From Capsulimonas corticalis (GTDB taxonomy: Bacteria > Armatimonadota > Armatimonadia > Armatimonadales > Capsulimonadaceae): 64,000 nucleotides of DNA. Numbering within the stretch: position 1 is the stretch's first letter; each line of letters opens with the position of its first letter. The DNA lies in NCBI RefSeq assembly GCF_003574315.2, contig NZ_AP025739.1, forward strand, positions 558,001-622,000, given 5' to 3'. The notes below the pieces were generated by a model. That model saw only the letters and a list, made by a program, of their open reading frames with translations. It did not search any database and was not told the DNA's origin. Positions 23,914-32,600 of the stretch are shown in pieces. The position numbers were made by a program, and so were the translations under genes.

Positions 23914-23929
23914 GAACGGCTTACTCGCT

Positions 23930-25174
23930 GTGATTCCCCCGGCGCCACCATCCTTCGATCAGAAAAAGGTCGTTTCCCTCTTTACGATTCTCGCTTACCT
24001 TGGCGCTATCGGCGTCGTCCTCTGGCTGCTCTACGATCTCCGGACACTGATCCCTCCCTTTTTGGTGGCGACCATCTTCGCCATGACTTTGATCCCGGAA
24101 GTGGACCGCATGGAGCGACGCGGCTACCGGCGGGGACTGGCGATCGGGATCATCTACGTCCTTTTTCTGGGAATCTGCGGCCTGATCGCGCGCAGCTTGA
24201 ACCAGCTCGCCAGCGGCCAGATGACGCAGCTGCTCAATTTGCTTCCCGACAAAGTCCTGCACGGAACCCCGCAGCAGGTCGCCGAGTACGCTTCCGCCTG
24301 GATGAAGCTGCACCATGTGCCGGAGGTGATGCGGCCGCCGGTGATCAATCAGGCCAAGCATCTCCCGGAGCTGATCGGTCAGGGGATGGGCTGGCTCAGC
24401 GCCAACCTGCCGCTCTGGGCGGAAAACCTGGTGTGGGTCGTGATCGTGCCGATCATGACCTTCTTCCTCCTGCTCGATTTCCACAAGATTCTCGGCAAGC
24501 TGCTGATCCTCGCGCCGCGCGAGCGCCGGGAGGATATCCTGACGGTCGTCACGGAGATCATCGCGGTCTTCGGCAACTATGTGCGCGGCATGATGCTGGT
24601 GATGCTGCTGGACATCACGGTCATTTACATCGTGCTGCGCGTGGCGGGTCTCTCGGATTACGCCCTTTCGCTGGCCGTAACCGCCGGGATTCTGTACACG
24701 ATCCCCTACTTCGGCGCCGTGGTTTCGACGATTATGATCGGCGGCGTCGCGCTCGTCTCGCACGGCGCCACGGCGGCGCTGATCGTGACCGCCGTGATGA
24801 TCCTGATCCATCAGGTCGTCTTTGACAACATCGTGGCGCCCCGGATCATCGGCGGCAGCGTCAACCTGCATCCCCTGCTGACGCTCGGCGCGCTGATGGC
24901 GGGCGGAACGCTGATGGGCATTCCCGGCACGCTGCTCGCGGTGCCAATCGCGGCCGCGCTTCAGGTGGTGCTGGTCCACATCTTCCCGCAGCTCAAGGCC
25001 GATGTCGTCTCCATCCGCCGCGCCGAGCGGGTCGTCAAGGCGTCGATCTCCACGGAGACTGAGCAGAACAAACCCGCCTCGCGCAAATCCGGCGACGGCG
25101 AGGCGATGATTCAGGAAGAAAAAGACGCCAAAAGCGACGCCCAGGAACCTCCCTCCATTCTGCCTCAGACATAA
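23930..25174 (+). CDS. AI-2E family transporter (PerM/UPF0118)
   Basis: A 414-aa integral membrane protein. It has an N-terminal pair of helices (about 12-55), a soluble central part with an amphipathic stretch (LNLLPDKVLHG), and five or more C-terminal helices. Family-typical motifs include VIVPIMTFFLLLDFHKI, SLAVTAGILYTIPYFGAVV and NIVAPRIIGGSVNLHPLL. Family members export a range of small molecules or ions; autoinducer-2 export is shown for only some. The C-terminal 55 residues are a charged cytoplasmic tail. The start is GTG 23930, with no strong Shine-Dalgarno, shortly after the preceding gene. Confidence 0.88.
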   Translation: MIPPAPPSFDQKKVVSLFTILAYLGAIGVVLWLLYDLRTLIPPFLVATIFAMTLIPEVDRMERRGYRRGLAIGIIYVLFLGICGLIARSLNQLASGQMTQLLNLLPDKVLHGTPQQVAEYASAWMKLHHVPEVMRPPVINQAKHLPELIGQGMGWLSANLPLWAENLVWVVIVPIMTFFLLLDFHKILGKLLILAPRERREDILTVVTEIIAVFGNYVRGMMLVMLLDITVIYIVLRVAGLSDYALSLAVTAGILYTIPYFGAVVSTIMIGGVALVSHGATAALIVTAVMILIHQVVFDNIVAPRIIGGSVNLHPLLTLGALMAGGTLMGIPGTLLAVPIAAALQVVLVHIFPQLKADVVSIRRAERVVKASISTETEQNKPASRKSGDGEAMIQEEKDAKSDAQEPPSILPQT

Positions 25175-25329
25175 GCCTCCTCCGCCATTCTCCTGTCGCA
25201 AATATCGGTTATGGGATTCGCCTAAATATTCCGGCATATCCCACAGTTAAATTTGATCGTCGCTTTCCGCCATAATCTCATTAGAATATCAAGCAGTTTC
25301 CTAGTCATGAAAGTGAGCGAGCTATTTTA

Positions 25330-26082
25330 ATGGGACTTAATCCACGCGCGGCTCTTGCGATCGGTTTGCTGGCGGCCGCACATCCGGCGATGGCCGCGAA
25401 TGGCGTAGCGACAAATAATATTACATTTCTGGACGCCTCCAGCTCCTCGAATGTCACGATCACGTATTTCAACGGCAGCCGGTACGTCTCGGAAGCGACC
25501 GCGGCGGGATTTTACCGAATCGCCGACTCGAAGGGCGCACAGTTCAACGCCTTCTGCACCGACCCGTTCGATTCAATCTACAATGGCGAATCCTGGAAGG
25601 TCACCAGCGCGCTGACAAGTTCGACGCTCGGCCTCTCCTCCGCAACCTATCCGTACGGCCCATACAACGTCCGCGCGATCGACTACATCGGCCAGAACTT
25701 CACCAACAAGGGCTCTCAGCCCGCCGCACAGGTGGCCGTGTGGGATCTTGTCCTCGGCGGCCACGTGTCCTACAACGCCGCGCAAGACCTGTACTACTAC
25801 GACAGCGGCGTATTTACGGCGACGGGCGTCTCGGCGAAAGATGTTTATAACGTCGAGCAGAAGGCGCTCAAGAGTAAAGGCAGCTCCGGCTCCCTGTTCC
25901 TGCGCCAGGTCAACGGTTCGCAGCCCTCGCAGTACGGCCGTCCGCAGGATTTGGTCACGCACAACCCCAGCATCGCGGCCGTCCCGGAACCCTCCGCGCC
26001 CCAGATGGCGATCTGCATGATGATCGGCCTCGCGGCGGTTTGGGGATTTGGGCGAAAGAAAAACAGCTCTCCTGGGCGTTAG
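25330..26082 (+). CDS. PEP-CTERM sorting-domain protein, secreted
   Basis: A 250-aa exported protein. The signal peptide runs to HPAMA (about residue 23). The middle has no recognised fold, is rich in Ser/Thr/Tyr and contains one cysteine (NAFCTDPF). The C-terminus is a complete PEP-CTERM signal: VPEPS, a hydrophobic helix (MAICMMIGLAAVWGFG) and a basic end (RKK). Such proteins are cut and sorted to the cell surface or matrix by an exosortase, which is not encoded in this window. The context is a single gene between the transporter and recQ. Confidence 0.8.
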   Translation: MGLNPRAALAIGLLAAAHPAMAANGVATNNITFLDASSSSNVTITYFNGSRYVSEATAAGFYRIADSKGAQFNAFCTDPFDSIYNGESWKVTSALTSSTLGLSSATYPYGPYNVRAIDYIGQNFTNKGSQPAAQVAVWDLVLGGHVSYNAAQDLYYYDSGVFTATGVSAKDVYNVEQKALKSKGSSGSLFLRQVNGSQPSQYGRPQDLVTHNPSIAAVPEPSAPQMAICMMIGLAAVWGFGRKKNSSPGR

Positions 26083-26095
26083 GCTCGATGAATTA

Positions 26096-26130
26096 CGCTC
26101 TGTTCCCCCACGCGCTGGGGGAATAGAGCG
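26096..26130. repeat. Intergenic hairpin with CTATTCCCCC core
   Basis: Arms CGCTCTGTTCCCCC and GGGGGAATAGAGCG (14 bp, one G-U pair) around the loop ACGCGCT. The same TATTCCCCC(A/G)CGCGCT core appears in the arms of the large inverted repeat at 54049-54310, so both belong to one repeat family. It may also end the PEP-CTERM transcript. Confidence 0.65.
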
Positions 26131-26190
26131 CGAAGCCTCAAAGCCCTCAAACGCGCAGGAAATCCCCTTTCCTGCGCCGAACTATTCCCC

Positions 26191-28137
26191 ATGCCGCCCA
26201 CACCCCGAGAGCTCCTCAAAACGTACTTTGGATTCGATGAATTCCGTCCCGGTCAGGAAGATGTCATCCATGGCTTGATCGAACATAACGCCGCGCTGGC
26301 GGTGTTTCCTACCGGCGGGGGCAAATCCCTTTGCTACCAGCTGCCGGCGCTGATGTTTGACGGCGTGACGATTGTCGTCTCCCCCTTGATCGCCTTAATG
26401 AAGGATCAGATCGATTTCCTGGTGCGTCATGGCGTTTCGGCGGCGCGGCTCGACTCCACGCTCAGCGCGGACGAAGCGCGGACGATCTCCGAGCGTGTGC
26501 TCAGCAACGATCTTAAGATTCTTTATGTCTCACCCGAACGGTTCAACAATGAACGTTTTTTGGGGCTGATCGAACGGGCGAAGATCTCGCTGTTTGCCGT
26601 GGATGAGGCGCACTGTATCTCTGAGTGGGGCCATAACTTCCGTCCCGACTACTTGAAGCTCGCGGATGTCGCTCGACGGGCGCAGGTCGAGCGCGTGCTG
26701 GCGCTAACGGCGACGGCCACGCCGAGCGTCGTCTCGGATATCTGCAAGGCGTTCAAGATTCCCGAGGCCGGATCGACCGTCACAGGATTTTACCGCGAGA
26801 ATCTGGACCTGCTGACAACGGCGGTCGTCCCGGAAGACCGCGATGGGATTCTGCAAAAGCGGCTGACGACCCGCAAGCCGGGATCGACCATCGTTTATGT
26901 CACCTTGCAGCGCACGGCTGAAGAGGTCGCCGCGCGGCTGGAGCGCGCCGGGCTTCCCGCGAAGGCGTACCACGCGGGGATGGATGAGCCGACGCGGACC
27001 TCCACGCAGGACTGGTGGATGGCGATGGACGACGGTATTGTCGTCGCGACCATCGCCTTCGGCATGGGGATCGATAAGTCCGCCGTGCGTTATGTCTACC
27101 ACTACAATCTGCCAAAGAGCCTGGAGAGCTACAGCCAGGAGATCGGCCGCGCGGGCCGGGACGGGCAGCGTTCGGTGGTGGAGATGCTCGCCTGCTCCAC
27201 GGACATTCCGACGCTGGAGAACTTCGCCTTCGGCGATACGCCCACCAAAAGCGCGCTCGGCGGTTTGCTGGACGAGCTGTTTTCCCTCGGTCCCGAGTTC
27301 GACATCAGCGTCTTCGATCTTTCCTCGCGGCACGATATCCGGATTCTCGTTCTGCGCACGATCCTGACGTACTTAGAGCTCAGCGGATATCTGCGCCAAA
27401 CAACGCCGTTTTACGCCGCGTATGACGTCAAGCCGGCCGTCTCGATGCAGGAGATTCTCGCGCAGTTCCCGGGCGAGCCGGGACGCTTCGTCGAAGCGCT
27501 GTTTCGCGGGGCCAAGCAGGGACGCCTCTGGTATACGATCAATCCCGACGAGGCGGCGGCCGGTCTTGGGCAGGAACGCCGGCGCGTGGTGCGCGCGCTG
27601 GAGCTGCTACAGGAGCGATCGCTCGTGGAGCTCAAAGTCAGCGACGCGCGCCTGCGCTACATCCGTCAGGAAAAAGAACCGGACATGAGCGAGCTATCCT
27701 CCACCCTCCAGGAGCGGTTCGTGCGCCGCGAGTCCCAGGAGCAGGAGCGCCTGGGCAATGTCCTGGATCTTGTGAACCAGGAAGGCTGTCAGACAAACCG
27801 ATTGGTCGCTTACTTTGGCGAGATCCGCGAGGAGCCCTGCGGGCACTGCGGTTTCTGCCGCACCGGTCGCGTCCGGCCCATGGCGCCGATCCCGGAGATC
27901 TTCCCGGAGCTGGATCCCGAGGAGCAGGACCAATTCGACGCTCTCGTCCAAACGCACACCGCCCTCGCCGAGCCGCGCCAGCGCGCGCGCTTCCTCTGCG
28001 GTCTCGCCAGCCCCGCCCTCACGCGCCAGAAGCTGGCCCGGCACGCGCTCTTTGGACGCCTGGAAGCCTGCCGCTTCGCCGACGTACTCGAATGGTGCTC
28101 GCTCGATGAACCGGAATTCGACGATTTCGCGGAATAG
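26191..28137 (+). CDS. recQ: RecQ family ATP-dependent DNA helicase
   Basis: A 648-aa SF2 helicase that unwinds DNA 3' to 5' in repair and recombination. Walker A is PTGGGKSLCYQ (about 38-48), motif II is DEAH in FAVDEAHCISEWGH (about 143), and motif VI is QEIGRAGRDGQ (about 315). The zinc region is RVLALTATAT-distal, with PCGHCGFCRTG near residue 550, showing three clustered cysteines. A C-terminal helical part follows, but the standard HRDC domain is not evident, so it resembles shorter RecQ forms. Translation starts at ATG 26191, with no Shine-Dalgarno. Confidence 0.9.
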   Translation: MPPTPRELLKTYFGFDEFRPGQEDVIHGLIEHNAALAVFPTGGGKSLCYQLPALMFDGVTIVVSPLIALMKDQIDFLVRHGVSAARLDSTLSADEARTISERVLSNDLKILYVSPERFNNERFLGLIERAKISLFAVDEAHCISEWGHNFRPDYLKLADVARRAQVERVLALTATATPSVVSDICKAFKIPEAGSTVTGFYRENLDLLTTAVVPEDRDGILQKRLTTRKPGSTIVYVTLQRTAEEVAARLERAGLPAKAYHAGMDEPTRTSTQDWWMAMDDGIVVATIAFGMGIDKSAVRYVYHYNLPKSLESYSQEIGRAGRDGQRSVVEMLACSTDIPTLENFAFGDTPTKSALGGLLDELFSLGPEFDISVFDLSSRHDIRILVLRTILTYLELSGYLRQTTPFYAAYDVKPAVSMQEILAQFPGEPGRFVEALFRGAKQGRLWYTINPDEAAAGLGQERRRVVRALELLQERSLVELKVSDARLRYIRQEKEPDMSELSSTLQERFVRRESQEQERLGNVLDLVNQEGCQTNRLVAYFGEIREEPCGHCGFCRTGRVRPMAPIPEIFPELDPEEQDQFDALVQTHTALAEPRQRARFLCGLASPALTRQKLARHALFGRLEACRFADVLEWCSLDEPEFDDFAE

Positions 28138-28170
28138 CGTGGCTCACCAGCGGCCGGCGGCGCCATTCTC

Positions 28171-28199
28171 TTGACGACGCCGTTCCCGTGTGCTACACT
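28171..28199 (+). promoter_or_regulatory. Promoter of the LacI-family gene
   Basis: TTGACG (28171-28176), a 17-bp spacer and TACACT (28194-28199). About 31 nt of leader with AGGA precede the ATG. No clear LacI-type palindrome is seen here. Confidence 0.65.
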
Positions 28200-28230
28200 T
28201 TGAGATCACCCGCCCGCTTTTAGGACACTT

Positions 28231-29232
28231 ATGGCCACTATCACCGATGTTGCGCGCGCGAGCGGAGTCTCCGTCGCGACCGTTTCGTATGTCATCAATA
28301 ACGGCCCCAAGAATGTCCTGCCGGAAACGCGCGAGCGCGTACTCAAAGCCGTGGAGGCGCTGGGTTACCGGCCCAATCTGCTGGCGCGCGGCCTGGTGCG
28401 CCGGCGCACGGACATGATCGGCCTGCTGATCTATCATCTGAGCAGCCCGTTCTTCGCGACCGTCGCCGCCACCGTCGAAGCGCAGGGGCACGACGTGGGC
28501 CTGCATACCATTGTCGATGGCGAACGGCGTTTCCGCACGGACGGGAAACATCAGGGCAAGCTTTCGGCGTGGCCGCTGGACGGGGCACTCATCTGGGCGG
28601 ACACGGGCGAGGACCTTTCCGGCTATCTGGGCGAGGCGGCCAGCCGCCTGCCGATCGTCTACATCGGCCACGACCGCGCCGACGCGGACTGTGTCGCCAT
28701 CGATTTTTATGACGGCGCCCAGCAGGCGCTGACTCACCTGGCGAGTCGCGGCCGGCGGCGGATCGGGTTCCTGACGACTCAGACTCCCGCCCAGCTCGCG
28801 GCGAATACGGAGGGACGCACGCGCGCTTACCGGGACCACTGCGCCGCCACCGGCGCGGAGCCGTGGATCGCGCATGTCGCCGAAACGCCTTCTCTGCGCG
28901 ACGCGGGCCTCGCCGTCGGCGCGGAAGTGGCCGCCCTACCTCCGGACCAGCGCCCCGACGCCTTGTTCTGCTACAACGACCTCGTCGCCGTCGGAGTCTT
29001 CCGCGGTCTGCGCCGCGCCGGGATCCGAGTCCCGGAAGACATCGCCGTAGTCGGATTCGACGGCATCGAAGAGGGCCGATTCCTCGACACCCCGCTGACG
29101 ACCGTGCGGAGTCCGGTCGGCGACCTCTGCCATGAGGCGCTGACTCTGCTGCAAAAACGAATCGCCGAGCACGACGGGACTCCGGAACAGCACGTGCTGA
29201 AGGCCGTTTTGACCGTCGGCGGGACCAGCTGA
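28231..29232 (+). CDS. LacI family transcriptional regulator
   Basis: A 333-aa repressor. Residues 1-60 hold the LacI helix-turn-helix and hinge (ITDVARASGVSVATVSYVIN, then ALGYRPNLLARGL). The remaining part is a periplasmic-binding-like sugar-sensing domain (GLLIYHLSSPFF, YIGHDRADADCVAIDF, ALFCYNDLVAVGVFRGL, VVGFDGIEEGRFLDTPLTTV). It is monocistronic, with no sugar genes beside it, so its regulon must lie elsewhere; the GH genes 6 kb upstream or the GH35 gene are possible but unproven targets. Confidence 0.88.
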   Translation: MATITDVARASGVSVATVSYVINNGPKNVLPETRERVLKAVEALGYRPNLLARGLVRRRTDMIGLLIYHLSSPFFATVAATVEAQGHDVGLHTIVDGERRFRTDGKHQGKLSAWPLDGALIWADTGEDLSGYLGEAASRLPIVYIGHDRADADCVAIDFYDGAQQALTHLASRGRRRIGFLTTQTPAQLAANTEGRTRAYRDHCAATGAEPWIAHVAETPSLRDAGLAVGAEVAALPPDQRPDALFCYNDLVAVGVFRGLRRAGIRVPEDIAVVGFDGIEEGRFLDTPLTTVRSPVGDLCHEALTLLQKRIAEHDGTPEQHVLKAVLTVGGTS

Positions 29233-29314
29233 GGCGACGCTTTTGTGGGCCGTGTGCGCTCGTTGCAAGCCGTTGCTAAAAGCCAAAAAAGTCACGCTTT
29301 TTCGAAAAAATATT

Positions 29315-29361
29315 GAGTCGATTCTTGTTGAGAATCGACTCGGATTCCCGCTCGGAATCCG
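29315..29361. other. Two adjacent hairpins after the LacI gene
   Basis: GAGTCGATTCT / AGAATCGACTC (11-bp arms, 29315-29325 and 29331-29341, loop TGTTG) runs straight into CGGATTCC / GGAATCCG (8-bp arms, 29341-29348 and 29354-29361). No clear T-run follows. The region between the LacI gene and the next CDS (29233-29503) otherwise holds only AT-rich sequence with a possible -10 near 29374. Confidence 0.5.
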
Positions 29362-29503
29362 GATTTCGTTGGGTATTATATTACCCACCAGCGCGGTGGA
29401 GTCGTTCGCCGTACCCCGCGTTGATCCGCAGCGCCGCTGTCGATACGCCAAAAAAATTGAGCAAATTGGAACGAGCCACATGCAGGAAATAGGAGTCGAC
29501 TGA

Positions 29504-30073
29504 ATGGACGATGGATCAACAAATTCTAAAGAAAATAAGAAGGAATCGCAGGATCGAATCGCAAGCGGCTCGGACATGGAGCAGCGCGTCCGCAGTCACT
29601 TTTCCCGGTACACGCTGACACATTACACGGTGACGGAGCTGATCACCATGGCGTCCGCGATCGAGCGGATGGCTCCGGGCAAGAATCCGATGGACCTGGC
29701 GGGCTTCATGGACTGGGCGACAGGCCGCCTGCTTGGCCGCCTGGAGCAGCTGCCGGGCATGCCCAACGAAAGTGAGCTCTTCCCCCTCGGGCTCATGGGC
29801 ATCAACGAGACCAGCAAGAATTACTATGGCAGCCAGTTTCACGAACTGGCGCCGGCGCAGCGCGACGTCGTTCTGCGCTCCATCGAAGACGGAGTCGCGC
29901 CGGGAAGCATCTGGCAGCGCATCCCGTCCGATTATTTTTACCGCCGGTTTTACACCAAGGTTCTGCACGGGCTTTTCGCCGAGCAGAAAGAGTGGACCCG
30001 CATCGGAATTCTCCGCAGCGCCGACCCGACCGACCGGAAGCGCAGCGCCCAGCCGTTCCTCCAGATCACCTAA
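29504..30073 (+). CDS. Gluconate 2-dehydrogenase subunit 3-like protein
   Basis: A 189-aa protein. The region TVTELITMASAIERMAP through LHGLFAEQKEWTRIGI follows the pattern of the small (subunit 3) chains of membrane-bound gluconate/sugar dehydrogenases: a helix with the proline after the first segment, then an FHELAPAQRDVVL helix and a closing W-x-x-I-G. No Tat signal is seen, and the N-terminal 30 residues are polar. The partner FAD subunit and cytochrome are not nearby, so it is an orphan here. AGGAG precedes ATG 29504. A strong terminator follows. The family assignment is moderate. Confidence 0.55.
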   Translation: MDDGSTNSKENKKESQDRIASGSDMEQRVRSHFSRYTLTHYTVTELITMASAIERMAPGKNPMDLAGFMDWATGRLLGRLEQLPGMPNESELFPLGLMGINETSKNYYGSQFHELAPAQRDVVLRSIEDGVAPGSIWQRIPSDYFYRRFYTKVLHGLFAEQKEWTRIGILRSADPTDRKRSAQPFLQIT

Positions 30074-30103
30074 ACGCGCTTGTCATACAGTCAGAATCAA
30101 AAA

Positions 30104-30139
30104 CACCCCGCGCCGAGACCCGGCGCGGGGTGTTTTTTT
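30104..30139. terminator. Bidirectional terminator
   Basis: Perfect 12-bp arms CACCCCGCGCCG (30104-30115) and CGGCGCGGGGTG (30121-30132), then seven T on the plus strand and an A-run on the other side. It serves both the subunit-3-like gene and the convergent FAD oxidase gene. Confidence 0.9.
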
Positions 30140-30165
30140 GTTTTCGAGCGCAACGAACACGCATA

Positions 30166-31596
30166 TTACTCCATGGAAGCTACCGGCCGGATGTTCTGGT
30201 TCACCCGGAATAGATTCTCCGGGTCGTATCGCCGCTTCACATCTTGAAGCCGTGGGTAATTTTCACCATACGACGCCTGGACCCGGTCTTGCCCTTCCTC
30301 CATCAAGAAGTTCATGTAGGCGCCGCCGGCGGAGTGCGGGTGCAGCGCTTCCCAGTAGTTTCGGGTCCATGTGATTAGGCTCTCGTTGTTGGCCGGGTCC
30401 GAATCCACGCCGACCATCACCTGCGCCCATTTTGCGTCGCGATAACGGAACGCCGTGTCCCCGGCGCCGACGCGGTGCGCGGCGCCGTCGATGGGATAGA
30501 GATGCATCGTCGACTGCCAACTGGGCATCTCGGCGGCGAATTCGATGTGCCGCTCGATCGCCTTGTCGCTGAGCTCCTTCACGAAGTCCGCGCGCCAGTA
30601 CCACTGGAGCCCGGCGGGGTAGATCGGGTCGAACGCGCTTTGCAGAGCCGGGAATGGCATGGGCTGGACGCCGTGCATCGCCGGCGGGCCGAACTCGCGG
30701 ATGGGGCGGAAGACTTCGTCCGCAAGCTCCTCCGGACCGGTGTAGCACCAGACGACGCCGCAAACCTTCTTCATATGCAGGTGCTCCGGGAAGGGCGGGC
30801 CGGGGGGCACGGTGAGGAAGGCGAAGAAGCCGTTCAGGTCTTCCGGCGCCGTCGCGATGAACTCGCGGTACCAGCGCAGAACATCGCGGGACTGCTCGAT
30901 CGGCCAGAACGTCGGCCCGGCGTGCACTGTCGAGATCGGGTGCGCGCGAAACAGGAACGAACAGACGACGCCGAAGTTTCCGCCGCCGCCGCGCACTCCC
31001 CAGAAGAGATCGGGGTATTCCGTGGCGCTCGCCGTCACCCGGCTTCCGTCGGCGAGTACGATATCGACGGCGAGCAGGTTATCGATGGTCAGCCCGTACT
31101 TGCGAGTTAGGTGCCCGATGCCGCCGCCCAGCGTCAATCCGCCCACGCCCGTGGAGGCGATAACGCCGCAGGGGACCGCCAGCCCGTATGGATGGGTGGC
31201 CTGGTCTACTTCGCTCCACAAGCAGCCGCCCCCAACGCGGACCGTCTGTTCGCGGGCGTCCACATCGACGCCGCGTATTCGGGACAGGTCGATCACCAGG
31301 CCGCCGTCACAGACTCCCAGGCCGCCCGCGTTGTGTCCGCCGCCCCGCACCGAGACGAGCATGTCGCTGCGGCGAGCGTAGTTCACACAGGCAATCACAT
31401 CGTCAGCATCGGCGCAGCGGACGATCAGCGCCGGCCACCGGTCGATCATCCCGTTGTACACGGCGCGGGCCGTGTCATATTCGTCGTCCCCAGGCTGAAT
31501 CAACTCGCCCTTCAGACTGCTGGAAAATTCCTCGACTTCCGCCGCTTCCAGGGATCGATCGACGCCGCTGAGCGTCCTTACCAATATTTCTGGCAT
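30166..31596 (-). CDS. FAD-binding oxidoreductase of the berberine-bridge type
   Basis: A 476-aa flavin oxidase/dehydrogenase of the VAO/PCMH family. The FAD domain has SVRGGGHNAGGLG (about 83-95), whose histidine is the usual covalent flavin attachment site, and VIASTGVGGLTLGGGIGHLT (about 145-165). The C-terminal BBE segment ends NYPRLQDVKRRYDPENLFRVNQNI, the family hallmark. The cysteine for a second covalent bond is not in the usual position, so single covalent linkage is likelier. Substrates in this family include sugars and alkaloids. AAGGA lies 7 nt before the ATG. It is divergent from an HxlR regulator, its probable controller. Confidence 0.88.
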   Translation of the reverse strand: MPEILVRTLSGVDRSLEAAEVEEFSSSLKGELIQPGDDEYDTARAVYNGMIDRWPALIVRCADADDVIACVNYARRSDMLVSVRGGGHNAGGLGVCDGGLVIDLSRIRGVDVDAREQTVRVGGGCLWSEVDQATHPYGLAVPCGVIASTGVGGLTLGGGIGHLTRKYGLTIDNLLAVDIVLADGSRVTASATEYPDLFWGVRGGGGNFGVVCSFLFRAHPISTVHAGPTFWPIEQSRDVLRWYREFIATAPEDLNGFFAFLTVPPGPPFPEHLHMKKVCGVVWCYTGPEELADEVFRPIREFGPPAMHGVQPMPFPALQSAFDPIYPAGLQWYWRADFVKELSDKAIERHIEFAAEMPSWQSTMHLYPIDGAAHRVGAGDTAFRYRDAKWAQVMVGVDSDPANNESLITWTRNYWEALHPHSAGGAYMNFLMEEGQDRVQASYGENYPRLQDVKRRYDPENLFRVNQNIRPVASME

Positions 31597-31910
31597 TCGT
31601 TTTTCCTTTTCTCAGACGCCGCAATGCGTCCGCGTGTATTACGCGTTCGCCGGTCCACATCGACCGGCGAACAGCGTGTATTGTTGTATCACCAAACGGA
31701 GTTTTCCTTCAAGTACAATATCTGTACCTAATGGAACAAACTTATCGCGGGATAATCCGCGATTAGTATTTGGGGCGGGACGCCGACGCTGGCGATATCC
31801 TCCCAAAAGCAGCCTGGGCCGCCGCGCGTATCGCTTCGCGCGTCCGGAATCGAGAAGAGTGGCGCCCATATTGCAGTGTATAACATATTCTATTGCGGAG
31901 GGAAGAAATT
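31597..31910. promoter_or_regulatory. Divergent regulatory region with GTACA-N5-TGTAC operator
   Basis: The intergenic space between the FAD oxidase and the HxlR gene contains the perfect inverted repeat GTACA (31713-31717), N5, TGTAC (31723-31727). HxlR-type regulators bind palindromes of this kind in divergent regions, so this is the likely operator (inference). Exact promoter elements for either gene are not clear to me. Confidence 0.6.
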
Positions 31911-32600
31911 ATGGCCCGAAGAATCAGCTACGGGCAGTTCTGCCCGGTCGCCAAAGCCTGCGAAGTATTTGCCGAACGGTGGACACCGCTCATTATCCGA
32001 GAGATGTTCATGGGGAGTCAGCGATTCAGCGATATCCACCGAGGGGTGCCGCTGATGTCGCGAAGTCTGCTGTCGAAGCGTTTGGACGAACTTGAAATCG
32101 CCGGGGTGATCGAACGGACCGACGCGGGCGGCTGCGTCTCATACTGCCTGACGCCCGCCGGGGAGGACCTGGGCCCGATCGTCGTTCAGCTTGGGAACTG
32201 GGGAAAGCAGTGGACGCGCAGCGAGATGACGCCCCGCGATCTGGACGTCAGTCTCTTAATGTGGGATATGCGGCGGCGCATTGACCATCAGCAGCTGCCC
32301 GAAGGACGCATCGTGGTTCATTTTCAGTACCACGATGCGCCGATTGCCCGCAGACGATGGTGGCTGGTGCTGGATCGCGGGGAAGTCGACCTGTGTCTGG
32401 TCGATCCCGGCCTGGAGCCGGATCTGTGTCTAACCACCAGCGTCCAAACAATGACCAGCATCTGGATGGGCGATCTCTCCTACGGGACGGCCCTTCAAAC
32501 GCGTGACTTGACACTGGACGGTCCCGCCAACCTTCGCCCCCGCCTATCGGCGTGGCTGCGCCTCAGCGTGTTCGCCGAAGTCGAGCGCCAGTTAAACTGA
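31911..32600 (+). CDS. HxlR family regulator with C-terminal SCP2-like domain
   Basis: A 229-aa regulator. Residues about 1-105 form the HxlR winged helix (CPVAKACEVFAERWTPLIIR, then SDIHRGVPLMSRSLLSKRLDEL). Ordinary HxlR proteins stop here; this one continues with about 120 residues (HFQYHDAPIARRRWWLVLD, VDLCLVDPGLEPDLCLTT) like the SCP2/sterol-carrier-type domain found in larger HxlR proteins, perhaps a ligand sensor. The start at ATG 31911 has GGAGG upstream. Its 3' end overlaps the convergent SPFH gene by 9 nt. Confidence 0.85.
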   Translation: MARRISYGQFCPVAKACEVFAERWTPLIIREMFMGSQRFSDIHRGVPLMSRSLLSKRLDELEIAGVIERTDAGGCVSYCLTPAGEDLGPIVVQLGNWGKQWTRSEMTPRDLDVSLLMWDMRRRIDHQQLPEGRIVVHFQYHDAPIARRRWWLVLDRGEVDLCLVDPGLEPDLCLTTSVQTMTSIWMGDLSYGTALQTRDLTLDGPANLRPRLSAWLRLSVFAEVERQLN

